Below are positions 1-13,873 of a DNA stretch of 64,000 bases, piece by piece. Positions within the stretch are counted from its first letter, which is position 1; every line of letters starts with the position of its first letter. Below the pieces are notes generated by a model. The model was not told the DNA's origin and did no database searches. It saw only the letters and a list, made by a program, of their open reading frames with translations. The translations under genes and the position numbers were made by a program. Source of the stretch: Misgurnus anguillicaudatus (Eukaryota > Chordata > Actinopteri > Cypriniformes > Cobitidae). The stretch is taken from NCBI RefSeq assembly GCF_027580225.2, contig NC_073354.2, positions 8,222,001 to 8,286,000 on the forward strand, in the 5' to 3' direction.

Positions 1-162
1 GCACCCAAAATGCCCAAAAGTGTTAAAAAAAATAAAAATAAAAATAAAAAAAAAAATAAAAAAAAAAATAATAAATTCGAGCAAAAACAATAGGGCTTCG
101 CACCTTTCGGTGCAGGCCATTCTGGCCTGCTCCTCGGTGCTCGGGCCCTAAAAAAAAAATAT
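1..162 (+). repeat. 3' end of a truncated array unit with one tail module
   Basis: Holds cacccaaaatgcccaaaag, the A-rich spacer, and one tail module (about 77-150) ending gggccctaa. The unit body lies beyond the window edge. Confidence 0.85.
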
Positions 163-2409
163 AGCTGCAAGCAGCGATGGCGGGCCCTCGCACGTTTTTT
201 TAACGCTACACGGTGCCTCCGAGAAAACGATGCACGGTGGGCACGTGCATCAAGTGGGTAAATATCAGTGGACTATTTCATGTTGCTACTGACCAATTTG
301 GGTACTGTAGGTAAAAGAAACCCCACATTTTAGACAAACGGGGGCACTAGTGAGCCACTTAATAGACACGCCTTAATCTGACCTTTTTGTCAACACTTAA
401 CAGCCGACAACTCTGATGTGTGTGCCAAATTTAAAGTTAATCTAAGCACGCCATGAGCCTTAAATATGCCTGAAATTAAAGTAAAGTTTGAAGCGTTGCC
501 ATGGCAACAGCGTTCGAGATGTCAAAAAATCCTTCGCAATTTAGCATCTACAATGTCTCAGCATCATGTTGACCACTTTTAGTGTCAATCGCATAAACAT
601 TCTAGGAGGAGTATTTAAAAGAACATCACATGGAACTGTCAAAAAAATCAACATTTGTGTCTGCAACACTTCCTGGCTTCTGGTGGTGGCGCTATACCCG
701 AGACTCACAATAGGCACATCGATGCGATCAGAATCTTCAGACGAACAAACACCACGTGTGTCATCACAATAAGACATTTTTTACCTTAGATATTAGACAC
801 TTCTTGTTTCTCTGATTTCGCAATGAATTTGTCGCCTCGCCATGACAGAACCGTTCGAGATATCAAAAATCCCTTCGCAAATTAGCAAGAACAATGTCTC
901 GGCATCATGTTCACCACGTTTGGTGTCAATCCCATGAATCCCCTAGAAGGAGTATTCAAAAGTTCACCGTATGCATTTTTGAAACCATCTAAAATGGCCG
1001 ACTTCCTGTTGGGCGGAGCTAATAGGTTTGATTGTGAAAGCTGTTCGGTCGATGGGATCTATATACGTACCAACTCTCGTACATGTGCTTACATGTTTGC
1101 CCGATTTGTGCACCAATAATTTTTTTGCATTATAGGGGGCGCTACAGAGCACTACCGCCACGCCCGTGTTCCAGCATTTGCCCGGTCCTAATGGCCAATG
1201 ACTTTGAGGTCTGTGCCAAATTCCCGGTGTTTTCGAACATGTTAAGGCACCCAAAGTGCATGCCAAGTGCTTAAATATGCCTGAAAATGAAAGTAAAATT
1301 TTACGTGTTGCCATGGGAGCAGCATTCGAGATATCAAAAATCCCTTCGCAATTTATCATCTACAATGCCTCAGCATCATGTTGACCACTTTTGGTGTCAA
1401 TCGCATGAAAATCCTAGGAGGAGTATTTAAAAGAACATCGCATGGAACTGTCAAAAATCCACCTTTTGTGACTGCCACACTTCCTGGTGCCTGTTGGTGG
1501 CGCTATACCCAAAACTCACAATATGCACATCGATGCGATCGGAATCCTTGGCCGAACATACACACTGCGTTTCATCCCATTTGCTTTAGATATTAGACAC
1601 TTCCTGTTTCTCTGAATTCGCCATAAATTTGTCGCCTCGCCATGGCAACACCGTTCGAGATATCAAAAATCCCTTCGCAATTTAGCAAGTCCAATGTCTC
1701 AGCATCATCTTCACCACGTTTGGTGTCAATCGTATGAATTCCCTAGGAGAAGTATTTAAAAGTTCATGACTGACACACTTCCTGGCGCCTGGTGGTGGCG
1801 CTATACCCGGGAGTCACAATAGGCACATCAATGCGATCGGAATCTTCAGAAGAACAAACACTCCGCATGGCATCACAATAAGACTTTTTTTGCCTTAGAT
1901 ATTAGACACTTCCTGTTTTTCTGAATTCGCCATGACTTTGTCGCCTCGCCATGGCAGAACCGTTCGAGATATCAAAAATCCCTTCGCAATTTAGCAAGTC
2001 CAATGTCTTGACATCATGATCACCACGTTTGGTGTCAATCCCATGAATCCCCTAGAAGGAGTATTTAAAAGTTCACTGCATGCATTTTTTAAACAATCCA
2101 AAATGGCGGACTTCCTGTTGGGCGGAGCTAAAATGTTAGAGGGCGAAAGTTGTTCGGATCGATGAGATCTATATGCGAACCAACTCTCGTACATGTGCGT
2201 ACATGTTTGCACGATCTGTGCACCAATGTTTTTTCTTGCATTACAGGGGGCGCTACAGAGCCCCTGTGCCACGCCCGTGTTCCAGCCTTTGCCCGTTCGC
2301 AATGACGGACGACTCTGACGGCTGTGCCAAATTTCAAGAGTTTTCGAGTATGTTAAGGCACCCAAAATGCCCAAAAGTGTTAAAAAAAAATAAATAAATA
2401 AATAAATAT
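163..2409 (+). repeat. Array unit 1 (2247 bp, five monomers, no tail)
   Basis: Monomer landmarks (ccatgg or a variant) near 499, 841, 1311, 1641 and 1949. More diverged than later units, with irregular monomer spacing. Ends in an A-rich spacer running directly into the next unit. Confidence 0.85.
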
Positions 2410-3926
2410 AGCTGCAAGCAGCGATGGCGGGCCCTCGCACGTTTTTTTACCGCTACACGGTGCGTCCGAGAAAACGATGCACGGCGGGCAAGGGCATCAA
2501 GTGGGTAAAATATCAGTGGGCTATTTAATGTTGCTACTGACCCATTTAGGTACTGTAGGTAAAAGAAACCCCATATTTTAGACAAACGGGGGTGCTAGTC
2601 AGCCACTAAATAGACACGCCTTTATCTGACGTTTTTGTCAACACTTAACAGCCGAAAACTCTGATGTGTGTGCCAAATAAAAAGTTCAACTAAGCACGCC
2701 AAGAGCCTTAAACATGCCTGAAATTAAAGTAACGTTTGACGCGTTGCCATGGGAACAGCGTTCGAGATGTCAAAAATTCCTTCGCAATTTATCATCTACA
2801 ATGTCTCGGCATCATGTTGACCACTTCTCGTGTCAATCGCATGAATCCCATACGAGGAGTATTTAAAGGTTCACAGCATGTAACAGTCAGCCTTAAATAT
2901 GCTGGAAAGTGAAAGCAAAGTTTGACGCGTTGCCATGGGAACAGCGTTTGAGATATCAAAAATCCCTTCGCAATTTATCATCTACAATGTCTCACCATTA
3001 TGTTGACCACTTCTGGAGTCAATCACATTATTTCCTCAGGAGGAGTATTTAAAAGTTTACCGCATGCAGAAGTAAGGTTTAAATATGCCTTAAAAACGAA
3101 AGTAAAGTTTGACAGGTTGCCATGGGAACAGCGTTTGAGATATCAAAAATTCCTTCGCAATTTATCATCTACAATGTCTCGGCATCATGTTGACCACTTT
3201 TGGTAACAATCGCATGAAAATCCTAGGAGTATTTAAAAGAACATCGCATGGAACTGTGAAAAAAAATCACCTTTGTGACTGACACACTTCCTGGCGCCTG
3301 GTGGTGGCGCTATACCCGAGACTCACAATAGGCACATCGATGCGATCGGAATCTTCAGATGAACAAACACCCCGCGTGTCATTACAATAAGACATTTTTT
3401 GCTTTAGATATTAGACACTTCCTGTTTCTCTGATTTCGCCACAACTTTGTCGGCTCGCCATGGCAGAACCGTTCGAGATATCAAAAATCCCTTCGCAATT
3501 TAGCAAGTCCAATGTCTCGACATCATGTTCACCACTTTTGGTGTCAATCGCATGCATCCTCTAGGAGGAGTATTCAAAAGTTCAACGCATGCATTTTTTA
3601 AACAATCCAAAATAGCTGACTTCCTGTTGGGCGGAGCTTAAATGTTAGAGGGCGAAAGTTGTTCGGGTCGATGAGATCTATATGCGTACCAACTCTCGTA
3701 CATGTGCGTACATGTTTGCACGATCTGTGCATCAATGTTTTATTTTGCATTACAGGGGGCGCTACAGAGCCCCCGTGCCACGCCCGTGTTCCAGCCTTTG
3801 CCCGTTTGCAATGACGGACGACTCCAACGTCTGTGCCAAATTTCAAGAGTTTTCGAGTATGTTAAGGCACCCAAAATGCCCAAAAGTGTTAAAAAAAATA
3901 AATAAATAAAATAAAATAATAAATAT
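2410..3926 (+). repeat. Array unit 2 (1517 bp, four monomers, no tail)
   Basis: Monomer landmarks near 2747, 2933, 3119 and 3459: two steps of 186 bp, then the longer terminal block. Ends in AAT/AAAT-rich spacer. Confidence 0.88.
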
Positions 3927-5261
3927 AGCTGCAAGCAGCGATGGCGGGCCCTCGCACGTTATTTTACCGCTACACGGTGCCTTTGAGAAAACGATGCACG
4001 GTGGGCATGTGCATCAAGTGGGTAAATATCAGTGGACTATTTCATGTTGCTGCTGATCCATTTAGGTACTGTAGGTAAAAGAAACCCCACATTTTAGACA
4101 AACAGAGCGCTAGTGAGCCACGAAATAGACACGCCTTTATCTGACGTTTTTTTCAACACTTAACAGCTGACAACTCTGATGTGTGTGCCAAATTTAAAAT
4201 CAATCTAAGTACGCCAAGAGCCTTAAATATGCCTGAAATAAAAGTAAAGTTTGACGTGTTGCCATGGGAACAGCGTTCGAGATGTCAAAAATTCCTTCGC
4301 AATTTAGCGTCTACAATGTCTCAGCATCATGTTGACCACTTCTGGTGTCAATCGCATGAATCCTATAGGAGTAGTATTTAAAAAGTCACAGCATGTAACT
4401 GTCAGTCTTTAAATATGTGTAAAAATGAAAGTAAAGTTTGACACGTTGCCATGGGAACAGCCTTCAAGATATCAAAAATCCCTTCGCAATTTTTCATCTA
4501 CAATGTCTCAGCATCATGTTGACCACTTTTGTTGTCAATCGCATGAATATCCTAGAAGGAGTATTTAAAAGAACATTGGGTGGAACTGTCAAAAAAATCA
4601 ACCTTTGTGACTGACACACTTCCTGGCGCCTGCTGGTGGCGCTATAACCGGGAGTCACAATAGGCACATCGATGCGATCGGAATCTTCAGATGAACAAAC
4701 ACCCCGCATGTCATCACAATAAGACATTTTTTGCCTTAGATATTAGACACTTCCTGTTTCTCTGATTTCGCCATGAATTTGTTGCTTCGCCATGGCAGAA
4801 CCGTTCGAGATATCAAAAATCCCTTCGCAATTTAGCAAGTACAATGTCTCGACATCATGATCACCACGTTTGGTGTCAATCCCATGAATCCCCTAGAAGG
4901 AGTATTTAAAAGTTCAATGCATGCGTTTTTTAAACAATCCAAAATAGCCGACTTCCTGTTGGGCGGAGCTTAAATGTTAGAGGGCGAAAGTTGTTTTGGT
5001 CGATGAGATCTATATGCGTACCAACTCTCATACATGTGCGTACATTTTTGCCCGATCTGTGCCCCAATGTTTGTTTTTGAATTACAGGGGGCGCTACAGA
5101 GCTCCCTTGCCACGCCCGTGGTCCAGCCTTTGCCCGGACCTGATGGCCGACGACTCTGACGTCTGTGCAAAATTTCAAGAGTTTTTGAGTATGTTAAGGC
5201 CCCCAAATTGCCCCGAAACGTAAAAAAAAAAATAATAATAATAATAATAATAATAAAATAT
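3927..5261 (+). repeat. Array unit 3 (1335 bp, three monomers, no tail)
   Basis: Monomer landmarks near 4261, 4449 and 4790. Ends in an uninterrupted (AAT)n run of about nine copies. Confidence 0.88.
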
Positions 5262-6397
5262 AGCTGCAAGCAGCAATGGCGGGCCCTCGCACGTTTTTTT
5301 TACCGCGACACGGTGCCTTCGAGAAAACGATGCACGGTGGGCAAGTGCATCAAGTGGGTAAATATCGGTGGACTATTATATTTTGGTACTGACCCTTTTG
5401 GGGACTGTAGGTAAAAAAAAACACACATTTTAGACAAACGGGGGCGCTAGTGAGCCACTTAAGAGACACGCCTATGTCGGACCTTTTTGTGCACACTTAA
5501 CAGCCGACAACTCTGATGTGTGTGCCAACTTTTAGGTTAATCTAAGCACGCCAAGAGCCCTAAATATGCCTGAAATAAAAGTAAAGGTTGGGGCATTGCC
5601 ATGGGAACAGCGTTCGAGATATCAAAAATCCCTTCGCAATTTATCATCTACTATGCCTTGGCATCATGTTGACCACTTTTGGTGTCAATCACATGAAAAT
5701 CCTAGAAGGAGTATTTAAAAGAACATCGGATGGAACTTTAAAAAAAATCCACCTTTGTGACTGACACACTTCCTGGCGCCTGGTGGTGGCGCTATACCCG
5801 AGACTCACAATAGGCACATCGATGCGATCGGAATCTTCAGACGAACAAACACTCCGCATGGCATCAAAATAAGATATTTTTTGCCATAGATATTAGACAC
5901 TTCCTGTTTCTCTGATTTCGCCATGACTTTGCCGCATCGCCATGGCAACACCGTTCGAGATATCAAAAATCCCTTCGCAATTTAGCAAGTCCAATGTCTT
6001 GACCTCATGATCACCACGTTTGGTGTCATTTGCATAAATCCCCTAGGAGGAGTATTTAAAAGTTCACCGCATGCATTTTTTAAACAATCCAAAATGGCTG
6101 ACTTCCTGTTGGGCGGAGCTTAAATTTTAGAGGGCAAAAGTTGTTTGGGTCGATGAGATCTATATGCGTATCAACTCTCGTACATGTGCGTACATTTTTG
6201 CCGAATCTGTGCCCCAATGTTTGTTTTTGCATTACAGGGGGCGCTACAGAGCTCCCTTGCCACGCCCGTGTTCCAGCCTTTGCCCAATCCTAATGGCCGA
6301 CGACTCTGACGTCTGTGCCAAATTTCAAGAGTTTTCGAGTATGTTTAGGCACCCAAAATGCCCAAAAATGTTAAAAAAAAATAATAATAAAAAATAT
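5262..6397 (+). repeat. Array unit 4 (1136 bp, two monomers, no tail)
   Basis: Shortest unit. Monomer landmarks near 5598 and 5940. Nearly identical to unit 5 over its whole length. Confidence 0.9.
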
Positions 6398-7616
6398 AGC
6401 TGCAAGCAGCAATGGCGGGCCCTCGCACGTTTTTTTTACCGCGACACGGTGCCTTCAAGAAAACGATGCACGGTGGGCAAGTGCATCAAGTGGGTAAATA
6501 TCGGTGGACTATTATATTTTGGTACTGACCCTTTTGGGGACTGTAGGTAAAAAAAAACACACATTTTAGACAAACGGGGGCGCTAGTGAGCCACTTAAGA
6601 GACACGCCTATGTCGGACCTTTTTGTGCACACTTAACAGCCGACAACTCTGATGTGTGTGCCAACTTTTAGGTTAATCTAAGCACGCCAAGAGCCCTAAA
6701 TATGCCTGAAATAAAAGTAAAGGTTGGGGCATTGCCATGGGAACAGCGTTCGAGATATCAAAAATCCCTTCGCAATTTATCATCTACTATGCCTTGGCAT
6801 CATGTTGACCACTTTTGGTGTCAATCACATGAAAATCCTAGAAGGAGTATTTAAAAGAACATCGGATGGAACTGTCAAAAAAATCCACCTTTGTGACTGA
6901 CACACTTCCTGGCGCCTGGTGGTGGCGCTATACCCGAGACTCACAATAGGCACATCGATGCGATTGGAATCTTCAGACGAACAAACACTCCGCATGGCAT
7001 CAAAATAAGATATTTTTTGCCATAGATATTAGACACTTCCTGTTTCTCTGATTTCGCCATGACTTTGCCGCATCGCCATGGCAACACCGTTCGAGATATC
7101 AAAAATCCCTTCGCAATTTAGCAAGTCCAATGTCTTGACCTCATGATCACCACGTTTGGTGTCATTTGCATAAATCCCCTAGGAGGAGTATTTAAAAGTT
7201 CACCGCATGCATTTTTTAAACAATCCAAAATGGCTGACTTCCTGTTGGGCGGAGCTTAAATTTTAGAGGGCAAAAGTTGTTTGGGTCGATGAGATCTATA
7301 TGCGTATCAACTCTCGTACATGTGCGTACATTTTTGCCGAATCTGTGCCCCAATGTTTGTTTTTGCATTACAGGGGGCGCTACAGAGCTCCCTTGCCACG
7401 CCCGTGTTCCAGCCTTTGCCCAATCCTAATGGCCGACGACTCTGACGTCTGTGCCAAATTTCAAGAGTTTTCGAGTATGTTTAGGCACCCAAAATGCCCA
7501 AAAATGTTAAAAAAAAATAATAATAAAAATAATAAATCCGAGCAAAAACAATAGGGCTTCGCACCTTTCGGTGCAGGCCATTCTGGCCTGCTCCTCGGTG
7601 CTCGGGCCCTAAATAT
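6398..7616 (+). repeat. Array unit 5 (1219 bp, two monomers, one tail)
   Basis: Copy of unit 4 differing at only a handful of positions, followed by a tail module (about 7540-7610). Confidence 0.9.
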
Positions 7617-10139
7617 AGCTGCAAGCAGCAATGGCGGGCCCTCGCACGTTTTTTTACCGCTACACGGTGCGTCCGAGAAAACGATGCACGGTGGGCAAGG
7701 GCATCAAGTGGGTAAAATATCAGTGGGCTATTTAATGTTGTTTCTGAGCCATTTGGGGACTGTAGGTAAAAGAAACCCCACATTTTAGACAAACAGGTGC
7801 ACTAGTGAGCCACTTAAGAGACACGCCTATGTCTGACCTTTTTGTCAACACTTAACAGCCGAAAACTCTGATGTGTGCAGAGATGTATAGTAACGAAGTA
7901 GAACTACTTCACTACTGTACTTAAGTACTAATAGGCAGTATCTGTACTCTACTGAAGTATTATTTTTTTCTCCTACTTCCACTTTTACTTCAGTACATAT
8001 TTTCGATGAGTTTAATACTTTTACTCCAATACATTTTTTATGTGCTGCATAGTTACTCGTTACACTCAAATGCTACGAATCATTCCAAACCCACATTGTC
8101 ACTGCCGGAGCGGTGATACACATTAGAAACACACACAGATTGTGGTCTAAACCAATAGGAGATAGTGAAGAGCGGACCCCTCCCTCCCTCTCACTCACAA
8201 ATATGAGCCGCAGTTGTGGACAAATGTGAAGTGAAGAGAGAACCAAAGTGCACGAGAGAGACCGATAGAGAGAGAGAATTCGCGAGAAAGGGCGAGTGTG
8301 CGCGAAAGAATGAAACCTAAATACATTGAAACATCTTGTACCTTTACCTATTACCATTACATCGACTAATATTTTATTAATTCTGAATTCTCTATTGCCA
8401 TATTAGTTAAATTAATCTGAACATTCCTGTCCTTGTACTCCTGCTACAGCCAAAGCAATTGTGAGTGTCCTTTAGCTTAAACATTTGAAATAATATAAAC
8501 AATATTATATTCAAACTTTTGACTGTTTTCTTTAATAACTACATTACACAATACTTGTACTTTTACTTTCAGTACTTGAGTAGTATATTTTAAAATAAAC
8601 TACTTGCAATACTTAAGTACAAAACATGTTTAATACTTCAGTACTTCCACTTAAGTGGTGTGCTCACTTTTTTGATAGAGCACTTGTACTTTTACTCAAA
8701 TCTGGGTCCCTAGTACTTTATACATCTCTGGATGTGTGTGCCAAATTTAAAGTTCAACGAAGCATGCCAAGAGCCTTAAACATGCCTGAAATTAAAGTAA
8801 AGTTTGACGCGTTGCCATGGGAACAGCGTTCGAGATGTCTGAAAATTCCTTCGCAATTTATCATCTACAATGTCTCAGCATCATGTTAACCACTTCTGGT
8901 GTCAATCGCATGAATCCACTTCAAGGAGTATTTAAAGGTTCACAGCATGTAACTGTCAGCCTTAAATATGTGTAAAAATGAAAGTAAAGTTTGATGCATT
9001 GCCATGGGAACAGCGTTTGAGATATCAAAAATCCCTTCGCAATTTATCATCTACAATGTCTCGGCATCATGTTGACCACTTCTCGTGTCAATCGCATGAA
9101 AATCCTAGAAGGAGTATTTAAAAGTTAACTGTATGAAAGGCTTAAATATGCCTTTAAAATGAAAGTAAAGTTTGACAGGTTGCCATGGGAACAGCGTTTG
9201 AGATATCAAAAATCCCTTCGCAATTTATCATCTACAATGTCTCGGCATCATGTTGACCACTTCTCATGTCAATCGCATGAAAATCCTAGAAGGAGTATTT
9301 AAAAGTTAACTGTATGGAACTGAAAGGCTTAAATATGCCTTTAAAATGAAAGTAAAGTTTGACGCGTTGCCATGGGAACAGCGTTTGAGATATCAAAAAT
9401 CCCTTCGCAATTTATCATCTACAATGTCTCGGCATCATGGTGACCACTTTTGGTGTCAATCGCATGAAAATCCTAGAAGGAGTATTTAAAAGAACATCGC
9501 ATGAAACTGTCAAAAAAATCCAGCTTTGTGACTGACACACTTCCTGGCGCCTGGTGGTGGCGCTATACCCGAGACTCACAATAGGCATATCGATGCGATC
9601 GGAATCTTCAGACGAACAAACACCCCGCGTGTCATTACAGTAAGACATTTTTTGCTTTAGATATTAGACACTTCCTGTTTCTCTGATTTCGCCACAACTT
9701 TGTCGGCTCGCCATGGCAGAACCGTTCGAGATATCAAAAATCCCTTCGCAATTTAGCAAGTCCAATGTCTCGACATCATGTTCACCACTTTTGGTGTCAA
9801 TCGCATGCATCCTCTAGGAGGAGTATTCAAAAGTTCAACGCATGCATTTTTTAAACAATCCAAAATAGCCGACTTCCTGTTGGGCGGAGCTTAAATGTTA
9901 GAGGGCGAAAGTTGTTCGGGTCGATGAGATCTATATGTGTACCAACTCTCGTACATGTGCGTACATGTTTGCACGATCTGTGCATCAATGTTTTATTTTG
10001 CATTACAGGGGGCGCTACAGAGCCCCCGTGCCACGCCCGTGTTCCAGCCTTTGCCCGTTTGCAATGACGGACGACTCTGACGTCTGTGCCAAATTTCAAG
10101 AGTTTTCGAGTATGTTAAGGCACCCAAAATGCCCAAAAG

Positions 10140-10178
<39 letters not shown>

Positions 10179-10272
10179 ATAAATTCGAGCAAAACCAATA
10201 GGGCTTCGCACCTTTCGGTGCAGGCCATTCTGGCCTGCTCCTCGGTGCTCGGGCCCTAATAAAAAAAAATAT
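7617..10272 (+). repeat. Array unit 6 (2656 bp, split by a hAT insertion, one tail)
   Basis: Without the 853-bp transposon at 7878-8730 and its duplicated 8 bp, the unit is about 1.8 kb with five monomers (landmarks 8816, 9002, 9182, 9371, 9711). A run of more than 30 A precedes the tail (10185-10258). Confidence 0.9.
7878..8730. mobile_element. hAT-like non-autonomous transposon in array unit 6
   Basis: 853 bp with terminal inverted repeat (TIR) cagagatgtata / tatacatctctg and the 8-bp duplication gatgtgtg on both sides (7870-7877 and 8731-8738). The neighbouring units read ctctgatgtgtgtgcc without the insert, an empty-site comparison. Subterminal sequence is rich in tacttaagtac motifs. No transposase frame. 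Confidence 0.93.
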
Positions 10273-12162
10273 AGCTGCAAGCAGCAATGGCGGGCCCTCG
10301 CACGTTTTTTTACCGCTACACGGTGCGTCAGAGAAAACGATGCACGGTGGGCAAGTGCATCAAGTGGGTAAATATCTGTGGAGTATTTCATGTTGCCACT
10401 GACCTATTTAGGTACTGTAGGTAAAAGAAACCCCACATTTTAGACAATCGGGGGCGCTAGTGAGCCACTAAATAAACACACCTTTATCTGACCTTTTTGT
10501 CAACACTTAACAGCCGAAAACTCTGATGTGTGTGCCAAATTTAAAGTTCAACTAAGCACGACAAGAGCCTTAAACATGCCTGAAATTAAAGTAAAGTTTG
10601 ACGCATTGCCATGGGAACAGCGTTCGAGATGTCAAAAATTCCTTCGCAATTTATCATCTACAATGTCTCGGCATCATCTTGACCACTTCTGGTGTCAATC
10701 GCATGAATCCCATACGAGGAGTATTTAAAGGTTCACAGCATGTAACTGTCAGCCTTAAATATGTGTAAAAATGAAAGTAAAGTTTGATGCATTGCCATGG
10801 GAACAGCGTTCGAGATATCAAAAATCCCTTCGCAATTTATCATCTACAATGTCTCGGCATCATCTTGACCACTTCTCGTGTCAATCGCATGAAAATCCTA
10901 GAAGGAGTATTTAAAAGTTAACTGTATGGAACTGAAAGGCTTAAATATGCCTTTAAAATGAAAGTAAAGTTTGACGCGTTGCCATGGGAACAGCGTTTGA
11001 GATATCAAAAATCCCTTCGCAATTTATCATCTACAATGTCTCGGCATCATGTTGACCACTTCTCGTGTCAATCGCATGAAAATCCTAGAAGGAGTATTTA
11101 AAAGTTAACTGTATGAAAGGCTTAAATATGCCTTTAAAATGAAAGTAAAGTTTGACAGGTTGCCATGGGAACAGCGTTTGAGATATCAAAAATCCCTTCG
11201 CAATTTATCATCTACAATGTCTCGGCATCATGTTGACCACTTCTCGTGTAAATCGCATGAAAATCCTAGAAGGAGTATTTAAAAGTTAACTGTATGGAAC
11301 TGAAAGGCTTAAATATGCCTTTAAAATGAAAGTAAAGTTTGACACGTTGCCATGGGAACAGCGTTTGAGATATCAAAAATCCCTTCGCAATTTATCATCT
11401 ACAATGTCTCGGCATCATGGTGACCACTTTTGGTGTCAATCGCATGAAAATCCTAGAAGGAGTATTTAAAAGAACATTGCATGGAACTTTCAAAAAAATC
11501 CAGCTTTGTGACTGACACACTTCCTGGCGCCTGGTGGTGGCGCTATACCCGAGACTCACAATAGGCACATCGATGCGATCGGAATCTTCAGATGAACAAA
11601 CACCCCGCGTGTCATTACAATAAGACATTTTTTGCTTTAGATATTAGACACTTCCTGTTTCTCTGATTTCGCCACAACTTTGTCGGCTCGCCATGGCAGA
11701 ACCGTTCGAGATATCAAAAATCCCTTCGCAATTTAGCAAGTCCAATGTCTCGACATCATGTTCACCACTTTTGGTGTCAATCGCATGCATCCTCTAGGAG
11801 GAGTATTCAAAAGTTCAACGCATGCATTTTTTAAACAATCCAAAATAGCTGACTTCCTGTTGGGCGGAGCTTAAATGTTAGAGGGCGAAAGTTGTTCGGG
11901 TCGATGAGATCTATATGCGTACCAACTCTCGTACATGTGCGTACATGTTTCCACGATCTGTGCATCAATGTTTTATTTTGCATTACAGGGGGCGCTACAG
12001 AGCCCCCGTGCCACGCCCGTGTTCCAGCCTTTGCCCGTTTGCAATGACGGACGACTCTGACGTCTGTGCCAAATTTCAAGAGTTTTCGAGTATGTTAAGG
12101 CACCCAAAATGCCCAAAAGTGTTAAAAAAAATAAAAATAAAAAAAAAAAAATAAATAAATAT
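10273..12162 (+). repeat. Array unit 7 (1890 bp, six monomers, no tail)
   Basis: Landmarks at about 10608, 10795, 10982, 11162, 11350 and 11691. Its right-hand 1.1 kb matches unit 6 at a constant offset of 1980 bp. Confidence 0.9.
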
Positions 12163-13873
12163 AGCTGCAAGCAGCAATGGCGGGCCCTCGCACGTTTTTT
12201 TACCGCTACACGGTGCGTCCGAGAAAACGATGCACGGCGGGCAAGGGCATCAAGTGGGTAAAATATCAGTGGGCTATTTAATGTTGTTTCTGAGGCATTT
12301 GGGGACTGTAGGTAAAAGAAACCCCACATTTTAGACAAACAGGGGCACTAGTGAGCCACTTAAGAGACACGCCTGTGTGTGACCTTTTTGTCAACACTTA
12401 ACAGCCGAAAACTCTGATGTGTGTGCCAAATATAAACATAAACTAAGCACGCCAAGAGCCTTAAATATGCCTGAAATTAAAGTAAAGTTTGACGCGTTGC
12501 CATGGGAACAGCGTTCGAGATGTCAAAAATTCCTTCGCAATTTATCATCTACAATGTCTCGGCATCATGTCGACTACTTCTGGTGTCAATCGCATGAATC
12601 CCATACGAGGAGTATTTAAAGGTTCACAGCATGTAACTGTCAGCCTTAAATATGTGTAAAAATGAAAGTAAAGTTTGATGCATTGCCATGGGAACAGCGT
12701 TTGAGATATCAAAAATCCCTTCGCAATTTATCATCTACAGTGTCTCGGTATCATGTTGACCACTTCTCGTGTCAATCGCATGAAAATCCTAGAAGGAGTA
12801 TTTAAAAGTTAACTGTATGCAACTGAAAGGCTTAAATATGCCTTTAAAATGAAAGTAAAGTTTGACGCGTTGCCATGGGAACAGCGTTTGAGATATCAAA
12901 AATCCCTTCGCAATTTATCATCTACAATGTCTCGGTATCATGTTGACCACTTCTCGTGTCAATCGCATGAAAATCCTAGAAGGAGTATTTAAAAGTTAAC
13001 TGTATGCAACTGAAAGGCTTAAATATGCCTTTAAAATGAAAGTAAAGTTTGACGCGTTGCCATGGGAACAGCGTTTGAGATATCAAAAATCCCTTCGCAA
13101 TTTATCATCTACGATGTCTCGGCATCATGGTGACCACTTTTGGTGTCAATCGCATGAATATTCTAGAAGGAGTATTTAAAAGAACATTGCATGCAACTGT
13201 CAAAAAAATCCACCTTTGTGACTGACACACTTCCTGGCGCCTGGTGGTGGCGCTATACCCGAGACTCACAATAGGCACATCGATGCGATCGGAAGCTTCA
13301 GAAGAACAAACACCCCGTGTGTCATCACAATTAGACATTTTTTGCCTTAGATATTAGACACTTCCTGTTTCTCTGATTTCGCCACAACTTTGTCGCCTCG
13401 CCATGGCAGAACCGTTTGAGATATCAAAAATCCCTTCGCAATTTAGCAAGTACAATGTCTCGACATCATGTTCACCACGTTTGGTGTCATTTGCATGAAT
13501 CCTCTAGGAGGAGTATTTAAAAGTTCACTGCATGCATTTTTTAAACAATCCAAAATGGCCGACTTCCTGTTGGGCGGAGCTAAAATGTTAGAGGGCGAAA
13601 GTTGTTCAGGTCGATGAGATCTATATGCGTACCAACTCTCGTACATGTGCGTACATGTTTGCCTGATCTGTGCCCCAATGTTTGTTTTTGCATTACAGGG
13701 GGTGCTACAGAGCCCCCCTGCCACGCCCGTGTTCCAGCCTTTGCCCAGACCTGATGGCCGACGACTCTGACGTCTGTGCCAAATTTCAAGAGTTTTCGAG
13801 TATGTTTAGGCACCCAAAGTGCCCAAAAGTGTTAAAAAAAAATAATAATAATAAAAATAAAAATAAAAAATAT
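12163..13873 (+). repeat. Array unit 8 (1711 bp, five monomers, no tail)
   Basis: Landmarks at about 12500, 12687, 12873, 13061 and 13402, very even 186-188 bp spacing. Confidence 0.9.
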
